A stretch of 10,762 nucleotides of DNA. Source: Phoronis ovalis. Lineage: Eukaryota; Phoronida; Phoronidae. The stretch spans positions 1 to 10,762 of the forward strand of contig JAOXYB010060245.1 in the NCBI GenBank assembly GCA_028565635.1, read 5' to 3'. Positions 1-7,406 of this stretch are shown piece by piece (positions within the stretch are counted from its first letter, which is position 1; every line of letters starts with the position of its first letter). The translations under genes were made by a program, and so were the position numbers. The notes under the pieces were generated by a model. That model saw nothing but the letters and a program-made list of their open reading frames with translations, made no database searches and was not told the DNA's origin.

Positions 1-57
1 TATAACTTAAGTTTTATGAATAACCGGGGGTTACTTGACAAAAAACTTGGTGGGGTG

Positions 58-96
<39 letters not shown>

Positions 97-268
97 CTAA
101 GTACTCTATAATGATTAATTTGACACAACAAATTGTGAAATGCATAGAGCTGGCAAGTGTATCTCAGTTAGTAGGGAATACAACTTCAAAATCCTACGGT
201 AGAGAATCGAACGTGCATAAGTCCTTGTGTACATAATTTACTTTTTATATTTCATAGTTTCAACAGAG
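1..268 (+). promoter_or_regulatory. Upstream/5' UTR region of the alkaline phosphatase gene
   Basis: No coding sequence is visible here. Apart from the TG microsatellite it is plain AT-rich DNA. The bases just before the start codon read TTTTTATATTTCATAG then TTTCAACAGAG. This could be the 3' splice site of a 5' UTR intron (AG at 255-256) or simply leader sequence. I cannot place a transcription start; the TATA-like TTTTTATAT at 242-250 is too close to the ATG to be a convincing TATA box. Confidence 0.35.
57..95. repeat. (TG)n microsatellite with short TA lead-in
   Basis: A short TATATA stretch runs into an uninterrupted TG dinucleotide tract of about 16 units (64-95). It lies about 170 bases before the start codon of the alkaline phosphatase gene, so it sits in the promoter, the 5' UTR or an upstream intron. 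Tracts like this are usually length-polymorphic. Confidence 0.95.
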
Positions 269-335
269 ATGATGTATCTGCTATTTCTTGGAGTTGTAAT
301 CCTGTTTGATGCTGTGAGATGCATCCCTGTCGAAT
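269..335 (+). CDS. ALP: ALP exon 1: start codon and signal peptide
   Basis: Encodes residues 1-22 plus one base of codon 23. Two consecutive ATGs (269 and 272) open the frame, and either could initiate. The hydrophobic core is followed by AVRC, where signal peptidase probably cuts. The donor is GTAAGT at 336 (phase 1). The exon is inferred from frame, the signal-peptide pattern and the consensus donor; it is less certain than the conserved exons. Confidence 0.85.
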
Positions 336-3300
336 GTAAGTAAGACTACAATGTTACACGGTTTAAAATCTCTTGTCGCCACTAACTCAAATTTACTGCT
401 TTTGGGATGTGTTATGAATATGTTAAGTCCTTTCATATGACTTAGTGATATGACACAACTTTGAAAAATTTGAAAAAAATGATATATTTTTTAAATTTAA
501 TCACAGATGCCAGGCCCTCATTAAAAAGGGCCCTTTTTGATTTAAAAAGACAAAAATTAAGTACTAACATATTCTCAACTAAATAATTCTCTCTACTCTT
601 CTTATCATTCATAGCCATTTCTCGGTTCTTTAGTATACACTTTGTTCAGCAATGTTAAACATTTTTAAATACAAGCTGACCGGAACCAATGTCCAAATCA
701 ATTAACATTCAAAATTGCTTATAATATGTTGTTATTGTATAAGTTGGCATATTCACCTATGGTGTACATTCGATGGATTTACATTACAAGCAAACCATGC
801 CTAGAAACTAAACTTTACATGTTCCTGATTATGGGTGCATTATTTTAAATTGCTCTGCGCAAGTCAACTTTTCTGGATAGCAAACAGTCAGGGGTAAGAG
901 TCCTGGGGAAGAGTCCTGGGGAAGAGTCCTGGGGAAGAGTATACTATGAAACAGGTCAGTGGGTAAAAACAGCAATCCGTTGACTCAGGACGTACTTGTA
1001 TGTCTCTCTTCAGTTTATTTTTGAATTTTCGATTGATTTTTCATACGAAATACGTGGTACGTTATGAGACAACTTGTACGAATTCACATGCTTTACTAAC
1101 CAGGGTCCGGGGTAGTAGCACGGTCCCTTCCTACAGGTACTGCAGTCAATATATTTTTTTGCAGCATCCTCTTACTGGAATGATATAGCCCAGGACGACT
1201 TAACGGAATCATTGAAAATAAAACAAAACACCAATGTGGCTAAGAATGTCATATTATTCATCGGTGATGGAATGGGGATTACTACAATAACAGGTCAGTA
1301 TCCAGTTGATTACCAATGTTGCTACTTTCAATTGGTAACTATTATTAAACTAATTAATAAATTAATTAATTCTTTGCGAAAGATCTTTTTTTTGTAAATA
1401 ATACTTTTGATCCTGACATCCACTACTAAAAGCGCAAGATATAAAATGGATTGCCCTTCTTGTCTATTGATAATACTGTAGCAAATAAGAGCTTTCAATT
1501 TCTCATGTCAATTTATATCTCTAATTTTCTGGCATCATATTATTCGTTGATACAACGTGCTTATTTTTAGCCGCTCGCATACTGAAAGGACAAAAAGCAG
1601 GAGGAACTGGTGAAGAGGCCTCATTAGTATTTGAAAAATTTCCTTATGTCGCACTCAGCAAGGTAGGTAGTCGTAAAACTATAACAAAACTTTAATAAAT
1701 AGCTATAGATCGTTTGGGGTGTTATAAATGTAGAAACATAGGGCAATGAAATAATGTGTATACCTTATAAACAACATGTTAAATTAAATGATATTGGTCA
1801 ATAACAGTTAGAAAGTGTTTGTTTTAAAGTCATCGACGCTCAAAGTATTACAAATGCAAAAAAAAAATATCGGAATGAAGGGAGTTTTGTGATAGATTTT
1901 TTTTAGTTAAAGGGAAGTATAAACTGCAATATACATCTTCGGTTTTTAACATTTCAAATTTTAGTTGTACTGTGTTTAACTGTTTCAGCCGTATAATACC
2001 GATGCCCAAAGTCCCGACTCTGGTGGTACTGCGACTGCATATTTAACTGGCGTAAAAACGAAGTACGGTCTTATTGCCGTCGATCAAACAGTAACACCAA
2101 GAAACTGCGACTCGGCGAAAGGTGCAGAGCTCACGTCAATATTAAAATGGTCTAAAATGGCTGGTACGCAGACCTTGTTTTAATTCCTATTCATAGCAAA
2201 CATGCTTTATTAATTGCTGAAATGTTTTCATAAGTATTTCGAATTATATTTATTAATAAGTTTGTACCATTATGTGAGGCATGCACGCAGAAATGTTTAT
2301 TTACTGCAATCTATCCATGACACGGTTATAAATAGCAATATTTTAAATTGTTTGTGTTTCTGCTTTAGGAAAGTCGACTGGTTTTGTCACCACAGCTCGG
2401 GTAACGCATGCTACTCCGTCACCGCTCTATGCGAATTCCGCAAGTAGATACTGGGAGAATGACTCTGATGTTCCACAGGAAGACAGAGCAAAGTGCAAAG
2501 ATATTGCAGACCAGTTACTTGCCAACAAAGATATTGAAGTATGTCGATGCGTCTGTTGCACACAGTAAACTATTCAGATGCGTCTAAAGGCAGATTCAAC
2601 GCCCACAACTTGGAACAATATCGCGCCTGGCAGTTCCGAATTTGTACAAGATACCTTATTGGATTTCCTTTATTTTCGACACTTCAAGCAATTACACCAA
2701 CCAATAGAAAGTTACAAAAATGCAGTTTACAACGACTTATTAAATTTTTACCGTTTTAGCTTTTCGCATGTTGTAATTTTTGAGGTAATGAATGAACAAT
2801 CCTTGCTGCTATTGATTGTAAATGCATAATCACACCCTATATAGTTACGCATATTTTTTAATTTCCAGGTTGTCATGGGAGGCGGAAGACGCAATTTCAT
2901 CCCAAAAAATGAATCTGATCCAGAGTATGCCGGATCAATGGGAAAGAGATCCGACGGCAGGAATTTAATCAATGAATGGATAGAAGCGAAGAAAAATGCA
3001 AATTTTAAATATGTTTGGAATTTAACCGATTTCAACAGCGTTATGCCAGATAACACCGACTTTTTGTTAGGTAAGTAATGTAGTGTGTGATTATTTATTA
3101 CTGATTTCTGTTTCATTATTCGTTGACAGGTTTATCATTACAGTGTTCTTATGACGAGAAGCAACAGTACTGTGTTGTTATATGGTGTTTGAACTTGTTT
3201 GAGATGTGCAGTGACAATTAAACTATGAAAGCAAATTAAAATAGGACGAACCCTTAATAATGTACACAAGTTTTTTTTTCCGTAAGTGCGCATTTAAAGT

Positions 3301-5169
3301 AATACGAGACGATTAGTTGGTGTATATTCCAATAGAAAACTTCATTGATTCGAAACTATTACTACATTAGGTGGATGGTTTCATTTAAAAAAAAATACAC
3401 CAGTTGGATCGCTATTCAAGAGCATCTATGCAAGGGAGGATTTCCAGTCAGATAAGTGATTCCGGGATGTGCCGTGCGTAATAAGTACCCGCGTATCTAA
3501 CCCAGGTATGCATACAGAAGTAGTAGTTGAAAGCACATGTTTCAACTCCAGTGTCCATCTTGAATACCACTGCTACCTGGACTATAGCTCATGTAATATG
3601 TTGCAGGTTTGTTTGAACCAAGTCATATGCAATACTCAGTTGACCGCTTGTCAGATGGCGCCGGTGAGCCAACTTTGGCACAAATGGTTGAAAAAGCATT
3701 AAAAATTCTTCAGAAAAACAGTAAAGGATATTTTCTTCTCGTGGAAGGTACGTATATTTTATGCAAATAAGTAGATATTCATGTGTGAGTTTACCTGGTT
3801 TAATGCAGGACTTCACCTGTTTTTTTAGTCTACTAGCCAACATATATAGAGTGCGAATGGTGTTTCTCTTTTTCTCATGGGATAAACATGTATACATGTA
3901 CTTAACTACAAAATTCCCCCGTTTTCCAAAAAGGCAAATTGTGTGCTGTATTTTTCAAAACTCAATCATTCTACTTAATATTACAGGTGGTCGCATAGAC
4001 CACGCACACCACGATTCTAAAGCTGCCAAGGCTTTAGAAGATACCTTGGCATTTGATGAAGCCGTCAACAAATCCCTGGCGCTTACGGATGATAAAGACA
4101 CACTGATTATAACAACCGCGGATCATTCCCATGTGTTCACCATTGGAGGTTATGCTAAACGTGGGAATCCCATCTTGGGTAAGGCGATAAGGAGTAAAAT
4201 AAATAAAAACTGTGTTATATCTTTTTATATATATGGAAGTAGGTCAATTTCGCACAAATGTATGTAGAATAACATAATATTTGAAGTTGATTGGATTACT
4301 TTATAGCGAATTTGAATATCGGAAATGTCCACTAGGAGGTCTTCAGTCGTGAAAAACTCAAAAGTGTGCTAGTTATGCAAATAAGCCTGCCGAAAAGTCG
4401 CCTGCGAGTGTTGCTAAATATGTCCCACAAACAATCCCCTACAATGAACTGGAAGGTGTCTCATTTACATGCCTTCCTTGCATAAAGCGCCAGTGAAAAA
4501 TACCTATATAATAAAAATGAATACTTGCCTACGCGACAACCCCAATGGCCTATTTTAATGTCCATAGAGATTTCTCTCTGATGTAAATTAGGAACTTTGC
4601 AATATTTTTTAAACAGGTGCTGTTGAAACAGTAGATATAGAGTATGGCACCCCTGCTGATGGTATGCCGTATACAGTCTTAGCGTATGGTAATGGCCCAG
4701 GATTTAATCATTCCGCGTCTAGATTTGGAAGAGAAAATCTCACAAATGTCAATACAGGTATGCATAATAAATATGATTTTTTTAAATTTCTGCTGTTGTG
4801 TTTTTTGTTGCCAAGAAATAGTTACACGAACAGTTCTACATGAACTCGGGTAATTAATTTGCTTTGTATATTTTAACTTTTTTATTTATAGCCGACTTCA
4901 GCTACATTCAGCAAAGTGCTGTGAATATTGAGTCTGAAACTCACGGGGCAGAGGATGTATCTATCTACGCAAGTGGACCTATGGCGCATTTATTCCATGG
5001 GGTCCATGAACAAAATTACATTGCACACGTCATGGCTTATGCTTCTTGCGTCGGAGCCAATAAAAATCATTGTAAGAAAGAGCCTCAGCCGAATGGAGGG
5101 AATCTTGTTCAAGGAAGCTCTATCTTCTGCATAATAATCTTGCTCCGAAGTTTAAAGAATATTATCTAA
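269..5169 (+). CDS. ALP: Alkaline phosphatase, tissue-nonspecific-like, ten coding exons
   Basis: Metal-dependent phosphomonoesterase expected on the outer cell surface. Join 269-335, 1165-1293, 1571-1662, 1989-2163, 2369-2538, 2869-3070, 3607-3747, 3987-4178, 4617-4757, 4892-5169: 1587 bases, 528 residues, close to the 524 of human ALPL. All nine introns are GT-AG and keep frame. Residues 1-18 form a signal peptide (hydrophobic [11 protein letters not shown]). Visible active-site residues are D57 (GDGMG), nucleophile S107 ([10 protein letters not shown]), R165, H168 and T170 (ARVTHAT), E325, D330 and H334 ([11 protein letters not shown]), D371-H372 (TADHSHVF) and H454 (ETHG). His at 168 and 331 matches the animal rather than the E. 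coli enzyme. Cys pairs 136/197 and 489/497 correspond to the two human disulfides. Calcium-site residues E230, F281 and E282 are kept. Several NxS/T sites are present. The C-terminus looks like a GPI-attachment tail. The start is M1 or M2. Confidence 0.96.
336..1164 (+). other. ALP intron 1 (829 bases)
   Basis: The longest intron of the gene, phase 1, running GTAAGT to TTGCAG. It contains a 13-bp minisatellite (891-940) and a perfect palindrome AAAAAGGGCCCTTTTT (523-538). No open frame in it has family similarity, and I see no other gene. Confidence 0.85.
891..940. repeat. 13-bp minisatellite, about 3.8 copies
   Basis: The unit GGGGAAGAGTCCT occurs at 905-917 and 918-930. A 14-base first copy with one extra T precedes it (891-904), and a partial copy (931-940) follows. 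The repeat is inside ALP intron 1. It is purine-rich and more G-rich than the surrounding intron. Confidence 0.95.
1165..1293 (+). CDS. ALP: ALP exon 2: N-terminal helix and first metal ligand
   Basis: Follows the acceptor TTTTTTTGCAG and encodes residues 23-65. It starts with [10 protein letters not shown], the N-terminal helix of the family, and runs to [15 protein letters not shown], whose D57 binds Zn and Mg. Donor GTCAGT at 1294, phase 1. Confidence 0.96.
1571..1662 (+). CDS. ALP: ALP exon 3
   Basis: Acceptor TTATTTTTAG. Encodes residues 66-96, from AARILKGQ to [11 protein letters not shown], matching the ARILKGQ and FPFVALSK segments of vertebrate enzymes. Donor GTAGGT at 1663, phase 0. 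Confidence 0.96.
1663..1988 (+). other. ALP intron 3 (326 bases)
   Basis: GTAGGT to TTTCAG, phase 0. AT-rich with homopolymer A and T runs near 1858-1905. No gene, repeat array or other signal seen. Confidence 0.9.
1989..2163 (+). CDS. ALP: ALP exon 4: catalytic serine exon
   Basis: Acceptor ACTGTTTCAG. Encodes residues 97-154 and carries the nucleophile S107 in [15 protein letters not shown]. Mammalian enzymes have Ala after the Ser and Cys where T116 is. C136 is the first partner of the conserved N-terminal disulfide. Donor GTACGC at 2164, phase 1; this is one of the weaker donors. Confidence 0.96.
2369..2538 (+). CDS. ALP: ALP exon 5: catalytic arginine exon
   Basis: Acceptor TTTCTGCTTTAG. 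Encodes residues 155-211. [16 protein letters not shown] holds the phosphate-binding R165, H168 and the Mg ligand T170. [10 protein letters not shown] and KCKDIADQL follow, with C197 pairing to C136. Donor GTATGT at 2539, phase 0. Confidence 0.96.
2539..2868 (+). other. ALP intron 5 (330 bases)
   Basis: GTATGT to TTCCAG, phase 0. It contains open frames on both strands, but none shows alkaline phosphatase similarity, and the flanking exons join without a gap in the family alignment. Confidence 0.9.
2869..3070 (+). CDS. ALP: ALP exon 6
   Basis: Acceptor AATTTCCAG. Encodes residues 212-278 plus one base of codon 279. [20 protein letters not shown] is the family's MGGGR segment; E230 aligns with a calcium ligand of human ALPL (E235). 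N225 (NES) and N262 (NLT) are N-glycosylation sequons at positions also used in human ALPL. Donor GTAAGT at 3071, phase 1. Confidence 0.96.
3071..3606 (+). other. ALP intron 6 (536 bases)
   Basis: GTAAGT to TTGCAG, phase 1. AT-rich unique-looking sequence. No RNA gene, repeat array or additional exon recognised. Confidence 0.88.
3607..3747 (+). CDS. ALP: ALP exon 7: calcium-site region
   Basis: The acceptor ATGTTGCAG has a poor pyrimidine tract. Encodes residues 279-325. [10 protein letters not shown] holds calcium-site F281 and E282. [12 protein letters not shown] follows; the Glu (E299) stands where human ALPL has the calcium ligand D306. Ends in GYFLLVE with metal ligand E325. Donor GTACGT at 3748, phase 1. 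Confidence 0.95.
3987..4178 (+). CDS. ALP: ALP exon 8: zinc-ligand exon
   Basis: Acceptor AATATTACAG. Encodes residues 326-389. [13 protein letters not shown] supplies zinc ligands D330 and H334, and [15 protein letters not shown] supplies D371 and H372. This is the best-conserved stretch of the family. Donor GTAAGG at 4179, phase 1. Confidence 0.97.
4179..4616 (+). other. ALP intron 8 (438 bases)
   Basis: GTAAGG to AAACAG, phase 1. The exon 8 frame stays open into it as far as 4267, so its retention would give a truncated protein lacking H454. Nothing else recognised. Confidence 0.88.
4617..4757 (+). CDS. ALP: ALP exon 9: variable crown-domain region
   Basis: Acceptor TTTAAACAG. Encodes residues 390-436, including [13 protein letters not shown], the counterpart of the mammalian ILYGNGPGY motif. 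The surrounding sequence is the divergent crown region expected here. NHS and NLT are possible glycosylation sites. Donor GTATGC at 4758, phase 1. Confidence 0.95.
4892..5169 (+). CDS. ALP: ALP exon 10: last zinc ligand, C-terminal disulfide, GPI tail
   Basis: Acceptor TATTTATAG. Encodes residues 437-528 and [22 protein letters not shown] carries zinc ligand H454, and [18 protein letters not shown] precedes the C489/C497 pair. After a polar linker ([10 protein letters not shown]), small residues around G511-S513 could be the GPI attachment site. They are followed by the hydrophobic IFCIIILL, then an unusual RSLKNII end. Confidence 0.96.
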
Positions 5170-5605
5170 CGTGAAGGAAACAGACTAGAGAGAAATTACA
5201 AAATTACAGATACGCAAATCAACTTCAGTTCTACATAGTAGTAGACCTATTGGATTGCTAAAATAAATATTTACATGTACTGTTTTGTATCAAAATTCTG
5301 TAAAGGTGACGTTGGAACAATTTTTAAACACCTAAAAATCGTAATCTACATTACGGGCTTTTGTTTCAAAAGGTCTCGCCTATTCATGCAATATTGTTAT
5401 GATAATATTTCAGGAAAGTGCGATACATTAAGTTGTAAAACGAAATACTAAAGACATCTCATTTCACTTTGCACGTTATCATTGATTTAGTTATAAAACT
5501 GTATGGTAATGATATTATAACAAGTTGTAACAAAATATTTTCATCGCTAAATATAAATACAGAGGTATAAAAAACATGTTCACTTCCGTTGAACGGATGT
5601 AGAAA
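5170..5605. other. Convergent 3' spacer between the two genes (436 bases)
   Basis: Holds the ALP 3' UTR with its AATAAA, and must also hold at least part of the 3' UTR of the minus-strand gene. I see no AATAAA or ATTAAA on the minus strand in this stretch, i.e. no TTTATT or TTTAAT on the given strand. The minus transcript therefore either uses a variant signal or runs into the ALP gene. No coding sequence seen. Confidence 0.8.
5262..5267 (+). terminator. AATAAA polyadenylation signal of the ALP gene
   Basis: A canonical AATAAA lies 93 bases after the ALP stop codon and is the first such hexamer downstream. Cleavage would be expected about 10-30 bases further on, near 5280-5300, giving a 3' UTR of roughly 110-130 bases. 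Confidence 0.75.
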
Positions 5606-7387
5606 TCAACTTTTCTGGACATTATGCGCTTGTATATTAAACTCCCTTCTTTTACGCGTTAAAGCAGTTTCACCTGGTTTGTATCTTGGTATTAAAGACG
5701 GTAACTGTTTGCGTAGGTCACTTTTTGGAGCAGTTGTTCGTCTTACAACCGACGTCGATTCCATTCCTGTAACGCTCGGAGTCCTCGCCTTGTGTTTTAT
5801 TTTTTCTAGATATTCCTCGGTGGTTGGAATCACAATTTCTTCTGACTCTTCCCGAGAAAACTGAAGCATATCACTTTCTTCTGTTTCGTCAATTACCGAA
5901 TTGTCTCTTGAACTTGCTGGTCCATTCATAACAACCATGTCACAATGAAGCGTGGACTTGACAGTTATCATTGATGCCGCTACGGATGCAGCTCTTTGTT
6001 TTTCGATTTGAGTTTGTACACGCACTATATCTTCAATTAGAGGTACCAATGCATTTTGCAGTCTTGCCTTTTCAATATTTTCTTTCTCGATGACTTGCTC
6101 CAGTTTTTCACACTTATCCTGTACGTCATTTGTTAATCTTATAATATTGGGTTTTATACTTAATTCTAAATCTACATCACCGGCTAAAACATTCTGTTTG
6201 TATTTTTGAAAATTTATCTCCCGTTTTAAAGCATATCGTTTAAGTCTGTTTTCTTGATATAGAATGCGAGTCTTCGTATAAGCTTCACTATCTTTATCTA
6301 ACATCGACATTTTTTTAGCAAGTACTTGTTTCTCAGAAATTGCTTTTTGCAAAGAAGCTATCAGATTTTCGATTTCCTCCTCTGAAGCATACAAATCAGC
6401 ACTCAATTCGTTGGATCTCTCTTCCTTTCTTAGCAGGCACTGTAGTTCACTAGCTTGTGAATTTAATTCACTTTCATGTTTCAATAAAGTTTCGTCAACT
6501 AATGTCAATTTTTCTTTCATTTCTTTATGAATTTTGTTTATTTTATCTAGTTTTTCGTTTAAATCATTTGTTTTCCTTTGATCGGCTGCCAGCCATTGTT
6601 TGGATAACTGGGCTGCCTTCTGACATTTCAGAAGAATATCGGGAATGAGTCGCAAAAAGTTTTTTGTAGATGAGGAATTGTTTTTTTCAGCGTCCTCTTG
6701 TGGCTGACTGTCTAAACTGAAAAGATCAGGATTTATTTCTCCTTCTTCGTCCAATAAATAATCTAATCTTTGTTTCATGTAAGTTAACCTTTTGGAAATA
6801 TTCTCTAAATCACTGTAGTCGTATATACTAGCAATGTCTTGAAATTCCCGAGATAACAGTAAAATTGCATTTCTCGAATTATTATTTCTTGCCTCGATTT
6901 CACTTGCAATGATACTTTCTGTGTCTGATATATCTTCGTCAACACCACTGCTACTTTCATGACGGCTACCAAAATATGCTGAGTCATCTTTATAACCATG
7001 AGCGCTACCCCTCTCCGAATTGTCATCTATTACATTGAAGTACCCAATCAATGGATTATAAATTTTGTCTTCGAAACTAAATTTTATTTCTTTTAGATAT
7101 TCGTAAGTATCTATAAACCAACGAAAATATTGGAGCGTCCTACTGTCTTGAGAATTTGCATTACCGTCTAAATTTGTTTCTTTGTTGATAATTTTGCGAA
7201 TTTTGCTAATGCTATTTATATCTCCCGATTTCGTGTTTGGCAATTTTTTACTTAGTTCGTATAACATTTGCCTCAATGTATCTCTGCAAAAGATCTCTCC
7301 GCACATCGTCACCTTCTCTTCAAACATGCGTATATGGCGAAGAGTAATCGGGTGAATTTGACCGGCACTTGAGATTTGGTCATTCAT
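5606..7387 (-). CDS. Unrecognised coiled-coil protein, 593 aa, single coding exon
   Basis: I do not recognise the family. The ATG at 7387 is the first in frame after a strong splice acceptor (TTATTCTTTTTCAG); the same frame can be read from a GTG at 7393, but that codon spans the acceptor. Residues about 10-118 look like a folded, mostly helical domain with hydrophobic and aromatic positions (MLYELSKKL, YFRWFIDTYEYL). About 120-165 is acidic, Ser-rich and probably disordered. Helical sequence resumes at 170-215. From about 250 to 470 there is Lys/Glu/Leu-rich coiled coil, broken near 402-412. The tail (about 535-593) is basic and Pro-containing, ending RKRREFNIQAHNVQKS. There is no signal peptide or membrane segment. 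It is probably an intracellular structural or scaffold protein; a centrosomal or ciliary role is only a guess. It converges on ALP. The 1782-base frame without stops leaves little doubt that it is coding. Confidence 0.92.
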   Translation of the reverse strand: MNDQISSAGQIHPITLRHIRMFEEKVTMCGEIFCRDTLRQMLYELSKKLPNTKSGDINSISKIRKIINKETNLDGNANSQDSRTLQYFRWFIDTYEYLKEIKFSFEDKIYNPLIGYFNVIDDNSERGSAHGYKDDSAYFGSRHESSSGVDEDISDTESIIASEIEARNNNSRNAILLLSREFQDIASIYDYSDLENISKRLTYMKQRLDYLLDEEGEINPDLFSLDSQPQEDAEKNNSSSTKNFLRLIPDILLKCQKAAQLSKQWLAADQRKTNDLNEKLDKINKIHKEMKEKLTLVDETLLKHESELNSQASELQCLLRKEERSNELSADLYASEEEIENLIASLQKAISEKQVLAKKMSMLDKDSEAYTKTRILYQENRLKRYALKREINFQKYKQNVLAGDVDLELSIKPNIIRLTNDVQDKCEKLEQVIEKENIEKARLQNALVPLIEDIVRVQTQIEKQRAASVAASMITVKSTLHCDMVVMNGPASSRDNSVIDETEESDMLQFSREESEEIVIPTTEEYLEKIKHKARTPSVTGMESTSVVRRTTAPKSDLRKQLPSLIPRYKPGETALTRKRREFNIQAHNVQKS

Positions 7388-7406
7388 TGTCACTGAAAAA
7401 GAATAA
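7388..7406 (-). promoter_or_regulatory. 3' splice site just before the coiled-coil start codon
   Basis: Read on the minus strand, the pyrimidine-rich TTATTCTTTTTCAG ends at 7393 and is followed by TGACA and the ATG. This is a textbook acceptor. It implies that the transcript starts in an upstream exon and that only 5 bases of leader lie in the coding exon. Confidence 0.75.

Noticed and set aside
523-538. Palindrome AAAAAGGGCCCTTTTT followed by T-rich sequence, resembling a bacterial intrinsic terminator
   Set aside because: The context is an animal intron, where such terminators do not operate; I treat it as incidental.
2748-3116. 122-codon open frame on the minus strand
   Set aside because: It lies across ALP exon 6 and its flanking introns, antisense to a well-conserved coding exon. 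It is a shadow with no recognisable domain.
3589-3897. 102-codon open frame on the minus strand
   Set aside because: Antisense to ALP exon 7 and intron 7, with no independent support.
3761-3986. Plus-strand open frame running into ALP exon 8 from intron 7
   Set aside because: The segment before 3987 has no family similarity. Exon 7 joins exon 8 cleanly as VEG-GRID at consensus splice sites, so this part is intron read-through.
5589-5864. 91-codon plus-strand open frame in the 3' part of the coiled-coil gene
   Set aside because: It is antisense to the long minus-strand coding frame, and its composition is explained as its complement.
7391-7393. GTG as start codon of the coiled-coil protein
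   Set aside because: Animal nuclear genes rarely start at GTG, this codon straddles a strong splice acceptor, and an ATG follows two codons later.
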